Below, piece by piece: positions 49,300-57,641 of a stretch of DNA of 64,000 nt. The translations under genes were made by a program, and so were the position numbers. Below the pieces are notes generated by a model. It was not told the origin of the DNA, did not search any database, and saw nothing but the letters and a program-made list of their open reading frames with translations. The stretch's first letter is position 1, and every line of letters starts with the position of its first letter. Source of the stretch: Thermoleophilia bacterium (GTDB lineage: Bacteria; Actinomycetota; Thermoleophilia; Miltoncostaeales; Miltoncostaeaceae); contig JANQPH010000051.1 of assembly GCA_028285405.1 (NCBI GenBank), positions 1 to 64,000 on the forward strand. Reading direction: 5' to 3'.

Positions 49300-49720
49300 C
49301 GAGTACGCGACGTGGACCGCGCGCTGGCGCGGGGGCTACGCGTCAGACGTCGAGGGCCGAGGTTTCGCGCTGCGGGTGGACGAGCCACCCGAGGCCGGCG
49401 GCGAGGACACCGGCCCGATGCCGACCGAGCTCATCGCCGCCGCGCTCGCCTCGTGCTTCGTGGCTGCCGTCGCGTGGGCGGCCGGGAAGCGTCGCATCGA
49501 GCTCGACGATCTCCGGGTCGACGTCACGCCGGAGCGCGCCCCCGGCGAGCCCCGGCACGGGGGCTACGAGATCGTCGTCACCTCCTCCACGCCGGAGGAG
49601 GTCCTGCGACCCGCGTTCGAGCTCGCCACCCGCTACTGCTGGGTGAGCAACACGCTGCGCCAGCCTCCGACGCTCGTCTATCGGTTGGCGAGCGGAACTC
49701 GCTCCGACGCCTCCGGTTGA
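49292..49720 (+). CDS. OsmC/Ohr-family protein
   Basis: 142 aa from the GTG at 49292 (an ATG at 49274 inside the glycosyltransferase gene is the alternative). ATWTARWRGGYASDVEGRGFALRVDEPPEAGGEDTGPMPTELIAAALASCFVAAVAWAAGKRRIELDDLRVDVTP is the standard OsmC half. One peroxidatic-position Cys is in LASCFVAAV and the second family Cys is in TRYCWVSNTL, so thiol-peroxidase chemistry is possible. It may protect against the monooxygenase's by-products or act on thiol adducts; that is inference. Confidence 0.82.
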   Translation: MSDEYATWTARWRGGYASDVEGRGFALRVDEPPEAGGEDTGPMPTELIAAALASCFVAAVAWAAGKRRIELDDLRVDVTPERAPGEPRHGGYEIVVTSSTPEEVLRPAFELATRYCWVSNTLRQPPTLVYRLASGTRSDASG

Positions 49721-49757
49721 GGTAGCGTCACCTCAACACGAGCGGGAGGCGCCCCCA

Positions 49758-51092
49758 ATGCCCGACCCCCAACGCATCTGCGTCATCGGTGGTGGAGCCG
49801 CCGGGATCAGTGCGGGTTCGATGGCCAAGCGGACGAATCCGGATGCCACCGTCACCGTCTGCACGGAGTTCGAGGACGTCGCGTACTCCCCGTGCGGGAT
49901 CCCCTACGTGCTGGCACGAGAGATCCCCGACTTCGAGCGGCTGTTCCTGGCCGGACCCGAGCAGTATGCGGAGGCGGGCATCGACCTGCGCCGCGAGACC
50001 GTCGTCAGCGAGGTCGATGCGCAGGCGCAGACGCTGGTGGCCAACGGCGAGACCCTCTCGTGGGACCGGCTGATCATCTGCACGGGGTTCAACTACCTGC
50101 TGCCGGACCTGCCGGGCGCGGATCTCGACGGGGTCACCTTCGTCAAGAACATCCGCAGGGCGATCGAGCTCGACACGACGCTGGACGGGGTCAAGCGCGC
50201 CGTCGTGCTCGAGTCGACGCCGCTCGGGGTGGAGATGCTCGCGGCGCTGGCCCACCGCGGGATCGAAACGCACCTGGTCGACTCGGGGAGCTGGCTGCTG
50301 TCGCAGGTGGCGGACCCCGACATCGCCGAGCCCGTCCAGAAGAGCCTCGAGTCGCTCGGCGTCACCCTCCACTTCGGCGTTGAGGCCGAGGCGTTCGAGG
50401 GCGCCAACGGAGCGCTCGAGCGGGTCACTACGAACCACGGTCCCATCGACGCGGACTTGTGCATCGTCGCCACCCACAAGGAGCCCGAGACGACGATCGC
50501 GCGCTCGATCGGCGTCAAGGTCGGCTCGACAGGCGGCATCGAGGTGAACGGTCAGATGGAGACCTCGCTGGAGGGGGTCTACGCCGCGGGGGACGCCGTC
50601 GAGGTGCCCCAGGGCTTCACCGGGCTGGCGGTTCAGGGGCTGACCGGCTCCCACGCGATGCAGCAGGGCCGGGTGGCCGGAGCCAACGCGGGTGGCGGCT
50701 CGCGGACCTACGACCCGGTCTACGTGCCGTGGGGGATGGTGGGCGGCACCGTGCAGATCGGCGGGGCGAGCTTCGGCGAGCACCTGGCCGAGAGCCTCGG
50801 GATTCCGCACATCGTCGCCCGCGCCAACGGGATCAGCCGGGCGCGGTACTACCCGGGGGTCCAGCAGGTGATCGTGAAGCTGCTCGCCGAGCCCGGGACG
50901 GGCAAGCTGATCGGCGCGCAGATGGTCGGCGGGGAAGGCGTCAAGGAGCGGGCCGACTTCCTGGCGTTCGCGCTGAAGCGCGGAGCGACGCTCGAGGACC
51001 TCGCCTTCATGGAGAACGTGTACTCGCCACCGATCGGGGCGCTGTACGAGCCGATGTCGGTGGCGGCCCAGAACGGCATGGCCCAGCTGTGA
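49758..51092 (+). CDS. FAD/NAD(P)-dependent disulfide reductase (CoA-disulfide reductase/NADH oxidase family)
   Basis: 444 aa. FAD-binding ICVIGGGAAGISAGSMAKR is at the N-terminus and the single redox Cys sits in AYSPCGIPYVL, as in CoA-disulfide reductases and NADH oxidases. Then come an LIICTGFNYLLP motif, an NAD-binding stretch (AVVLESTPLGVEMLAAL, with Glu in place of the usual GxG start, so nucleotide affinity is uncertain) and the second FAD motif GVYAAGDAVEVP. A dimerisation domain follows (GTVQIGGASFGEHLAESLG ... LIGAQMVGGEGVKERADFLAFAL). It may keep CoA, persulfide or mixed thiols reduced for the cluster. Confidence 0.82.
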   Translation: MPDPQRICVIGGGAAGISAGSMAKRTNPDATVTVCTEFEDVAYSPCGIPYVLAREIPDFERLFLAGPEQYAEAGIDLRRETVVSEVDAQAQTLVANGETLSWDRLIICTGFNYLLPDLPGADLDGVTFVKNIRRAIELDTTLDGVKRAVVLESTPLGVEMLAALAHRGIETHLVDSGSWLLSQVADPDIAEPVQKSLESLGVTLHFGVEAEAFEGANGALERVTTNHGPIDADLCIVATHKEPETTIARSIGVKVGSTGGIEVNGQMETSLEGVYAAGDAVEVPQGFTGLAVQGLTGSHAMQQGRVAGANAGGGSRTYDPVYVPWGMVGGTVQIGGASFGEHLAESLGIPHIVARANGISRARYYPGVQQVIVKLLAEPGTGKLIGAQMVGGEGVKERADFLAFALKRGATLEDLAFMENVYSPPIGALYEPMSVAAQNGMAQL

Positions 51093-51535
51093 GCGCTCAC
51101 GACGACATCCCGGAGGCGGTGCGCGGCTATTTCGGCCACGACAAGGTGTCGCTGTTCGGCGAGGGCGGCATGCCCGCGGCGCCACCGGCGCCGCCCGGCT
51201 CGCCGGCGCGAAAGCAGGGCGAGGCCGCGAGGGCGGACGCGCTGGCCAAGGCGGGGACGCCGGGCGAGCGTCCCGGGAGCCGACCGACGGCGAGGGCTCC
51301 GCGGGCACGGCCCGGGCGGTGGTTTCGCGACCACGGCGAGCAGGCGCTCTACGAGGACACGATGCGACGTCTCGTTCGCCGGTACGGAGGGGTTCCCCCG
51401 GCGCGCGAGGCGGGGTGGTTCTGGCGCGACGTGTTCGTGCCGCTCTACCGAGCCATGCCGTGGCGGGTCCGTCGGCCGGCCGTGAACGTCGGCTCCTCGG
51501 CTCGCGGATGGCGTCGCGGCGGCGGCAGCGCCTGA
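51089..51535 (+). CDS. Protein of unknown function coupled to the flavoprotein
   Basis: 148 aa from the GTG at 51089, overlapping the flavoprotein stop by 4 bp. Residues 1-30 (AHDDIPEAVRGYFGHDKVSLFGEGGMP) look ordered. Residues ~30-80 are Pro/Ala/Arg low complexity. The C-terminal ~60 residues (DHGEQALYEDTMRRLVRRYGGVPPAREAGWFWRDVFVPLYRAMPWRVRRPAVN) are helical and rich in aromatic and basic residues. No family recognised. Confidence 0.6.
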   Translation: MSAHDDIPEAVRGYFGHDKVSLFGEGGMPAAPPAPPGSPARKQGEAARADALAKAGTPGERPGSRPTARAPRARPGRWFRDHGEQALYEDTMRRLVRRYGGVPPAREAGWFWRDVFVPLYRAMPWRVRRPAVNVGSSARGWRRGGGSA

Positions 51536-51539
51536 GCCG

Positions 51540-51842
51540 CTAGGGATCGACGATCTCGAACGCCTCGGGCGGCAGTCCAGGGCCGCACAGGCCGGTGTCG
51601 AGCACGTATCGCGCCCCGTCGGTGTCGTCGCGCAGATGAACCACGAAGCAGGGCAACCCGATCTCGGTGCGCTCGGCGTAGTCGAGCACCGTGAACGTCG
51701 TCCGCATGGCCTCGCGATGGCGCAGGAGGCGGCACGCGCCCATGCCGAGGTCTTCGCGCCGCTGGACGACGAACGGTCCCATCTCGATGGTCTGCCGGAC
51801 CCGGGTGCCGATGTCCGGGCGCAGCCACGTGTCGAGGTTCAC
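51540..51842 (-). CDS. Small protein of unknown function
   Basis: 100 aa from a GTG at 51842. The sequence is well balanced and protein-like (MGPFVVQRREDLGMGACRLL ... TTFTVLDYAERTEIGLPCFVVHLRDDTDGARYVLDTGL), with two cysteines. It ends in PPEAFEIVDP. It is convergent to the gene ending at 51535 and divergent from the DUF2877 gene; the opposite strand here is less protein-like, which is why this strand was chosen. No family recognised. Confidence 0.5.
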   Translation of the reverse strand: MNLDTWLRPDIGTRVRQTIEMGPFVVQRREDLGMGACRLLRHREAMRTTFTVLDYAERTEIGLPCFVVHLRDDTDGARYVLDTGLCGPGLPPEAFEIVDP

Positions 51843-51896
51843 CGGTGGGCGTCCCTGTACGCGTGGTCGTGGCTCTGCCGGGCGGATCGGGTCGAG

Positions 51897-52562
51897 GTGC
51901 TCGGGCGGGGGAGGGGGATGCTCCACCTCCTCGCCTCGGGGGTGGTCGTCACCCTCGCCGGGCCGCGGACCCTGCTCCTGGCCAACGCGATCTCCGTCAC
52001 CTCCGCCGGTGAGATTCCGCTCCGCCCGCGGCTCGTCGATCCGCGGGTGTCGCCGATCGAGATGATGCCCGCCGGACGCACTCGAGGCCTGGCTGAGGCG
52101 CTCTGCGCGCGGACCGAGCTGGGCTCGAGCAGCCGCGGGCGCCTGGGTCTCGTGCGCCTCGAGGAGGCCCTCCTGACCGGCGACCCGCGCGACGGGCAGC
52201 GCGCCGCCGGCGCGCTGCTCGGGCTCGGGCCCGGCCTCACGCCCGAGGGCGACGACGTCCTGGTGGGCGCCGCGCTGGCGGTCGCCGCCGCCGGGCGGGC
52301 GGCGGGCCTGCGTCCGGCTCCTCGCCGCCGCCTGCTGGCGGCCCTCTGTCCCACCGACGCCCACGGCCGGACGACGCGGCTGTCGGCGACACTGCTCCGG
52401 CTCGCGGCCGTGGGCGCGGGCCCGGAGCCGTTCGGGCGGGTGGTGCGCGGCGACCGCTCGGCTCGCCTGGAGCTCTCGCGGCTCGGCGCCAGCAGTGGAC
52501 GCGCCCTACTGGCCTCGGCCGATCGGTCTCTCGGGGCGCTCTCAGCCCGGGTCGGTGACTGA
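51897..52562 (+). CDS. DUF2877 protein (YlbF/AllH-like oxamate transcarbamylase component)
   Basis: At least 221 aa. It shows the DUF2877 signature AAGALLGLGPGLTPEGDDVLVGAALAVAAAG with the family's G-x-GLTP-x-GDD core, a later LSATLLRLAAVGAGPEPFGRVV and a C-terminal LGASSGRALLASADRSLGAL. The protein family pairs with FdrA and DUF1116 proteins. The N-terminus is uncertain: similarity to YlbF appears to extend about 15 residues upstream (SLYAWSWLCRADRVEV), but there is no in-frame ATG/GTG there, so a CTG near 51855 or another start is possible. The 3' end overlaps the convergent DsbA-like gene by 21 bp. Confidence 0.8.
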   Translation: MLGRGRGMLHLLASGVVVTLAGPRTLLLANAISVTSAGEIPLRPRLVDPRVSPIEMMPAGRTRGLAEALCARTELGSSSRGRLGLVRLEEALLTGDPRDGQRAAGALLGLGPGLTPEGDDVLVGAALAVAAAGRAAGLRPAPRRRLLAALCPTDAHGRTTRLSATLLRLAAVGAGPEPFGRVVRGDRSARLELSRLGASSGRALLASADRSLGALSARVGD

Positions 52563-53174
52563 GCGGGCGTGCTCGATCGCCCGGCCGAGCGCCTCGTGCG
52601 GGACGGCGCCCGGAACGAGGAAGCGCCCGTCGAACACGAACGCCGGTACCGCGTTGATCCCCGCGCTCTGCGCGCTCGTGGTCGAGGCGTCGACAGCGGG
52701 CGCATGGGCCCCCGACTCGACTGCGTCCTGCCCGGCCGCCTCATCGAGGCCCACGTCGGCGACGCACTCGGCGAGCACGGCCCAGTCCGAGATGTCCTTC
52801 GACTCGGCCCAGTACGCATCCATGATGCGCCGATGCAGCCGGGCGTGTGAGCCGTCGCGGAGCGAGCGTGCCCACTCGGTCAGCTCGAGCGCCCGGCGGC
52901 TCCGGGGCACCTTCTCGGGGTGGGGGGCGTAGGTGAGCCCGGCCGCCTCGGTCAGTTGCCTCGGGACGTCCATCCCGCCCTCGCCGTAGCGCCTGACCAG
53001 CTCGTCTCGGCTGATCCCGTCGGATGGGTACTCGGGATGCAGGTCGAACGGCAGCCACTCGACCGTCACCTCGGGCTGGGACTCGAGCCACTCCACGCGT
53101 TCGGTCGCCACGTAGCAGAAGGGGCAGGTGTAGTCGCTCCAGACCGCGACCGAGACCGACTGGGGTTGGCTCAC
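52542..53174 (-). CDS. DsbA-family (FrnE-like) thiol-disulfide oxidoreductase
   Basis: 210 aa from the GTG at 53174. Thioredoxin fold with VAVWSDYTCPFCYVATERVEWL (CPFC redox motif), the long helical insert of DsbA/FrnE proteins (DELVRRYGEGGMDVPRQLTEAAGLTYAP ... ALELTEWARSLRDGSHARLHRRIMDAYWAESKDISDWAVLAECVADVGLD) and the cis-Pro region INAVPAFVFDGRFLVPGAVPHEALGRAI. No signal peptide, so it is cytoplasmic. FrnE-type proteins act in redox stress or polyketide pathways; the partner is unknown. Confidence 0.85.
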   Translation of the reverse strand: MSQPQSVSVAVWSDYTCPFCYVATERVEWLESQPEVTVEWLPFDLHPEYPSDGISRDELVRRYGEGGMDVPRQLTEAAGLTYAPHPEKVPRSRRALELTEWARSLRDGSHARLHRRIMDAYWAESKDISDWAVLAECVADVGLDEAAGQDAVESGAHAPAVDASTTSAQSAGINAVPAFVFDGRFLVPGAVPHEALGRAIEHARSVTDPG

Positions 53175-53234
53175 GGCAGCGAGCGTAGCGCCCGGCCCGG
53201 AGGCCGGGGTATCACCGGAGTAGCCTGCATGTGA

Positions 53235-53792
53235 ATGCGCCAGGACGCTCTCCCGACGGACCTCGTCGTGATGGATGGCCCCGAGGTCGTACGCACGCTC
53301 GCCCGGATGGCCCACCAGATCGTCGAGCGGCCGAATCGGGTCGGCAGGCTTGCGCTGGTCGGGATCCACACCCGGGGACTGCCGCTGGCCGAGCGGTTGG
53401 CGGGCCAGATCGCCGAGCTCTCGGGGGAGCGCCCGGACCTGGGAGCCCTCGACATCGCGCTGGTCCGTCGCGACGCCGCCGCGGGAACCGTGTCCGTCCC
53501 GGTCGTCTCGCACGTCCATCTGGACTTTCCGGTCGATCGGCGCGAGATCGTGATCGTCGACGACGTGATCTACACGCGGCGCACGGTCCAGGCAGCGCTC
53601 GAGGCGGTCTTCGCCGACGGGCGGCCCTCGCTCGTCCAGCTCGCCGTGCTGATCGACCGCGGTCACGGCGAGCTGCCGATCGGGCCTGACTACGTCGGGC
53701 GGGAGCTGGTGACCGCGCGCGAGGAGCACGTGCGGGTTCGCCTCGCCGAGCTCGACGGCGTCGACGAGGTGCTGCTCACCCGCGCGAGCTGA
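53235..53792 (+). CDS. pyrR: PyrR-type regulator/uracil phosphoribosyltransferase
   Basis: 185 aa. Type-I phosphoribosyltransferase fold: RTLARMAHQIVER, LVGIHTRGLPLAERLA, and the PRPP loop EIVIVDDVIYTRRTVQAALEAVF, where the usual Y-T-G-R-T of PyrR is Y-T-R-R-T. PyrR binds pyr mRNA and also makes UMP from uracil. No pyrB, pyrC or carA lies downstream; the next gene is lysC, so the gene is not in its usual operon position here. Only 60 bp separate it from the divergent DsbA-like start and no attenuator was seen. Confidence 0.88.
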   Translation: MRQDALPTDLVVMDGPEVVRTLARMAHQIVERPNRVGRLALVGIHTRGLPLAERLAGQIAELSGERPDLGALDIALVRRDAAAGTVSVPVVSHVHLDFPVDRREIVIVDDVIYTRRTVQAALEAVFADGRPSLVQLAVLIDRGHGELPIGPDYVGRELVTAREEHVRVRLAELDGVDEVLLTRAS

Positions 53793-53890
53793 GTCGTCGC
53801 GCCGGCACGCCCCGTCCACGCGGGCCTGCTCTATCATCGTCGGCCGGTCGCGACCCGAGCGAGAAGGACTCCACGATCGCCCTTCGCACG

Positions 53891-55114
53891 ATGAAGTTCG
53901 GCGGCACCTCCGTCGCCGATGCCGACAAGATCAGGAACGTCGCCCGCCGGATCGCCGGCGCGCGCGAGTCGGGCGACAACGTGGTGGCCGTGGTGTCGGC
54001 TCGGGGCAAGACGACCGACCAGCTCGTCGCGGCCGCGCGGGAGATCTCCGAGCGGCCCGACCCGCGCGAGATGGACATGCTGCTCTCCACGGGGGAGCGG
54101 ATCTCGTGCGCGCTGATGGCGATGGCCCTGCACGACCTCGGTCACGGCGCGGAGTCCTTCACCGGATCGCAGGCGGGGATCCTCACCGACACCGCCCACA
54201 CGCGGGCGAAGATCCTCGACATCAAGGCCGATCGGCTGCGGGCGGCACTCGACGCGGGCTCGATCGTCCTCGTCGCCGGCTTCCAGGGCGTGTCCACGGA
54301 TCGCAACGTGACCACGCTCGGGCGGGGTGGGAGCGACACGACCGCGGTTGCGCTCGCGGCCGCCCTCGACGCGGACGTGTGCGAGATCTACACCGACGTG
54401 ACCGGGGTCTTCACGGCCGACCCCCGGATCGAGCCCGGTGCGCGCAAGCTGCCGCTCCTGACCCACGAGGAGATGCTCGAGATGGCGGCGTCCGGCTCGC
54501 GCGTGCTCGCGCTTCGCTCCGTCGAGTTCGCGCGCAACCATGGAGTCGAGCTGCACGTGCGATCCTCGTTCCGCGAGGAGGAGGGAACCATCATCACGCA
54601 GGAGACCACCGCGATGGAGAAGGCGATCGTCTCGGGCATCGCCCACAGGTCCGACGAGGCCAAGATCACGGTCTCGGGGGTGCGCGACCAGCCCGGCGTC
54701 GCCGCCGAGATCATGACCGCGCTGGCCGACTCGGGCATCAACGTCGACACGATCATCCAGAACGTGAGCGCCGACGGCGTCACCGACCTCTCGATGACCG
54801 TCCCGCTCGACGACCTGCAGGGTGCGCTCGGCGCGATCGACCAGCTCGCAGGACAGCTCGACTACCAGGGCGTCTCCGCCGACGACCAGATCGGCAAGGT
54901 GACGCTGGTCGGGGCGGGGATGAAGTCGAACCCGGGCATCGCCGCCAAGATGTTCCGCACGCTCGCCGCCGAGGGCATCAACATCCAGATGATCGACACC
55001 TCGACGATCAGGATCACCGTCGTGATCGACCGCCGCGAGATCGAGCGGGCCGTGCGCGCGCTGCACGACGCCTTCGACCTCGCGAGCGAGGCCGCCAGAC
55101 GCGCGGATGTTTAG
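53891..55114 (+). CDS. lysC: Aspartate kinase
   Basis: 407 aa. KFGGTSVADADKI is the kinase phosphate loop, with VAVVSARGKTTDQL, LLSTGERISCALMAMAL, VAGFQGVSTDRNVTTLGRGGSDTTAVALAAAL and the allosteric junction DPRIEPGARKLPLLTHEEMLEMAASGSRVL. Two ACT domains follow (about 265-405), the lysine/threonine feedback site. First step of lysine, threonine, methionine and diaminopimelate synthesis. The ATG at 53891 has no ribosome site close by (AGAAGGA lies over 20 nt upstream). The last 8 bp overlap asd. Confidence 0.95.
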   Translation: MKFGGTSVADADKIRNVARRIAGARESGDNVVAVVSARGKTTDQLVAAAREISERPDPREMDMLLSTGERISCALMAMALHDLGHGAESFTGSQAGILTDTAHTRAKILDIKADRLRAALDAGSIVLVAGFQGVSTDRNVTTLGRGGSDTTAVALAAALDADVCEIYTDVTGVFTADPRIEPGARKLPLLTHEEMLEMAASGSRVLALRSVEFARNHGVELHVRSSFREEEGTIITQETTAMEKAIVSGIAHRSDEAKITVSGVRDQPGVAAEIMTALADSGINVDTIIQNVSADGVTDLSMTVPLDDLQGALGAIDQLAGQLDYQGVSADDQIGKVTLVGAGMKSNPGIAAKMFRTLAAEGINIQMIDTSTIRITVVIDRREIERAVRALHDAFDLASEAARRADV

Positions 55115-56132
55115 GGTCGCCGTCGTCGGCGCCACCGGCGCCGTGGGGGGCACGATGCTGCGCGTGCTCGAGGAGCGGGGTTTCCCGGTCTCCGAGCTGC
55201 GCCCGCTCGCGTCTGCGCGCTCGGCGGGAACCCAGGTCGACTACCTCGGGATCCCGCGGACCGTCGAGGAGCTGACGACCAGCTCCTTCGAGGGGGTGGA
55301 CATCGCGCTGTTCTCGGCCGGCGGGAGCCGGTCCCGGCAGTTCGCGCCGGCGGCGGTCGCCGCGGGGGCGGTCGTGGTGGACAACAGCTCCGCGTTTCGG
55401 ATGGACCCTGACGTCCCGCTGGTGGTCCCCGAGGTCAACGAGGACGCACTGGAGACCCACAAGGGCATCGTGGCCAACCCCAACTGCGTCGCGGCGCCAC
55501 TCGTCGTCGCGCTCAAGCCGATCGCGGACGAGGTCGGGCTCGAACGGATCGTGCTCTCCAGCTACCAGTCGGTGAGCGGGACCGGTGTCGCCGCGATCGA
55601 GGAGCTTCGCAGCGAATCCGCCGGCCACCTCGACGGCCGAGAGCCCGAGCCCGCCGTCTACCCGCACCCGATCGCGTTCAACGTCCTGCCCCACATCGAC
55701 ACGTTCGACGAGAGCGGGTACACGGGCGAGGAACGCAAGGTCATGGACGAGACCCGCAAGATGCTCGGCATGCCGAACCTGCCGGTGTCGGCGACCTGCG
55801 TGCGCGTCCCGGTGATGGTCGGACACTCGGAGTCGGTGCAGATCGAGACGACCGACCTGATCTCACCCGACAAGGTGCGTGAGCTGCTCATGGTCGCCCC
55901 CGGCGTGTCGCTCGTCGACGAGCCCGAGGCCAACCGGTACCCGCTTCCCCGCGACGCCGCGGGTCGGGACGAGGTGCTCGTCGGCCGAATTCGCGCGGAC
56001 TCGTCCCACCCGCGCGGGATCGTGCTGTGGCTCGCCGCGGACAACCTCCGCAAGGGTGCCGCGACGAACGCCGTTCAGATCGCGGAGTCGATCGTGACCA
56101 ACGGCCTGCTGCGGGGGCACCAGGCCGCCTGA
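55107..56132 (+). CDS. asd: Aspartate-semialdehyde dehydrogenase
   Basis: 341 aa. N-terminal NADP-binding VAVVGATGAVGGTMLRVLEERGFP, catalytic Cys in VANPNCVAAPLVVAL, QSVSGTGVAAIEELR and the substrate-binding SATCVRVPVMVGHSESVQIET region. It reduces aspartyl phosphate to aspartate semialdehyde. It is translationally coupled to lysC through an 8-bp overlap, the classic lysC-asd pair. Confidence 0.96.
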   Translation: MFRVAVVGATGAVGGTMLRVLEERGFPVSELRPLASARSAGTQVDYLGIPRTVEELTTSSFEGVDIALFSAGGSRSRQFAPAAVAAGAVVVDNSSAFRMDPDVPLVVPEVNEDALETHKGIVANPNCVAAPLVVALKPIADEVGLERIVLSSYQSVSGTGVAAIEELRSESAGHLDGREPEPAVYPHPIAFNVLPHIDTFDESGYTGEERKVMDETRKMLGMPNLPVSATCVRVPVMVGHSESVQIETTDLISPDKVRELLMVAPGVSLVDEPEANRYPLPRDAAGRDEVLVGRIRADSSHPRGIVLWLAADNLRKGAATNAVQIAESIVTNGLLRGHQAA

Positions 56133-56136
56133 CCGC

Positions 56137-57516
56137 TCAGCACGGTCGCGGGTGCTCGTCGGCGCCCGGCGGGCGCGGCGTCGGTGGGTTGGCCGAGAGC
56201 TCCGTCCACGCCTTGTCGATGTCGTCGAGCAGCGCGTCGACGAGCGTGCGCGACAGCCGTTCCTTGACCACCACGCGCAGCAGCTTGGTGTCCTGGGCGT
56301 TCGGCGGCAGCGTGTAGGCCGGCATGATCCAGCCGTCGCTACGCAGGCGCTCGGCCAGCGCGAACTCGTCGAAGCCCGGATCGCCGGCGAAGGTGAAGGT
56401 CACGACGGGCTCGGGCAGCCGGTCGTTCAGCATCCGGAAGCGGCCCATCCCGGCGAGGCGCTCGCTCAGGTACTCGGCGTTGCCGAGCATGTTGCGCACG
56501 ATCCGGGCGTAGCCCTCGCGCCCGAGTCGGAGGAAGCTGTAGAGCTGCGCCTGGATCATCGCGCTGCCCCGGCTGAAGTTCAGCGTGTAGGTGGGCTGCC
56601 CGGCGCCGAGGTAGTTGACGTTGAAGACCAGATCGGCGGGCAGGAACTCGCGGTCCTTGAAGACCAGCCAGCCGACGCCCGGATAGACCAGCCCGTACTT
56701 GTGCCCCGACGCGTTGATCGAGCGGACGTGCTCGAGCCGGAAGTCCCACTGCAGCTCGGGCTCCGAGAACGGCGCGACGAACCCACCCGAGGCGGCGTCG
56801 ACGTGGATCGGGATGTCCCAGCCCTCGCTCGCCTTGATGTCGGCGCACATGTCGTTGAGCGACGGGATCGGATCGACCTGACCGATGAACGTGGTGCCGA
56901 GCACCGCGCCGACGGCGATCGTGTTCTCGTCCACCCGCTCCCGTACGTCGGCGACGTCGATGACGAAGCGGTCGGAGCTCATCGGCACCCGCCGGGCCTC
57001 GACGTCGAAGTACCGGGCGAACTTGTCCCAGACGACGTGGGTCTCGGCCCCGTAGACGACGTTGGGCTTGTCGATCGGCCGCCCGGCCGCCTCCTGGCGA
57101 GCCCGCCAGCTCCACTTGTGGGCGAGCAGGCCGAGCATGATGGCCTCGCTCGATCCGATCGTCCCGACGCCGACGGGGTCCAGGTGCCCGGGCGCGTTCC
57201 AGAGGTCGGCCAGGAGCCGGACGCAGATCTCCTCGATGCGGTGGGCGGCCGGGTACTCCTCGTGGTCGATGTGGTTCTTGCCGAGCGCCTCGGTGACGAT
57301 CTTGGTCGCGTGGTCGTCCATCCACGTCGTCACGAAGGACGCGAGGTTGAGGCCCGTCGACCCGTCGAGCTGCAGGACGTCGTGCATGAGCAGGTAGGCG
57401 GTCTCGCCGGCCATCCCCGACTCGGGGAAGTGCGAGAGCTCGGCCGCGGGGCGGTCGAAATCCTTGGCTCCGTAGGTTCCCGCGAACAGCTCTTCCGATG
57501 AATCCCTCGGGCTCAT
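56137..57516 (-). CDS. gadB: Glutamate decarboxylase
   Basis: 459 aa from the ATG at 57516, supported by GGAGGA 9 nt upstream. Group II PLP decarboxylase close to GadA/GadB in length: DDHATKIVTEALGKNHIDHEEYPAAHRIEEICVRLLADLWNAP, GVGTIGSSEAIMLGLLAHKWSWRAR, IPIHVDAASGGFVAPF and the PLP lysine in SINASGHKYGLVYPGVGW. It converts glutamate to GABA and uses up a cytoplasmic proton. No GABA antiporter or GABA transaminase gene is next to it. It is convergent to asd with a 4-bp gap. Confidence 0.93.
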   Translation of the reverse strand: MSPRDSSEELFAGTYGAKDFDRPAAELSHFPESGMAGETAYLLMHDVLQLDGSTGLNLASFVTTWMDDHATKIVTEALGKNHIDHEEYPAAHRIEEICVRLLADLWNAPGHLDPVGVGTIGSSEAIMLGLLAHKWSWRARQEAAGRPIDKPNVVYGAETHVVWDKFARYFDVEARRVPMSSDRFVIDVADVRERVDENTIAVGAVLGTTFIGQVDPIPSLNDMCADIKASEGWDIPIHVDAASGGFVAPFSEPELQWDFRLEHVRSINASGHKYGLVYPGVGWLVFKDREFLPADLVFNVNYLGAGQPTYTLNFSRGSAMIQAQLYSFLRLGREGYARIVRNMLGNAEYLSERLAGMGRFRMLNDRLPEPVVTFTFAGDPGFDEFALAERLRSDGWIMPAYTLPPNAQDTKLLRVVVKERLSRTLVDALLDDIDKAWTELSANPPTPRPPGADEHPRPC

Positions 57517-57641
57517 TTCCCGATTCCTCCCGTCGACCACGCCATTCTGTCGGCATCCTCGGCGGGCTGTGACGCCCGGGCGAGCAGATCTGGCCAACCC
57601 GGGGCTGATGCGCGCCGACCCTGCGACTACCGTGGTCCGCC

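Noticed and set aside
53175-53234. PyrR-type RNA attenuator upstream of pyrR
   Set aside because: Only 60 bp are available and no terminator/antiterminator pair is visible.
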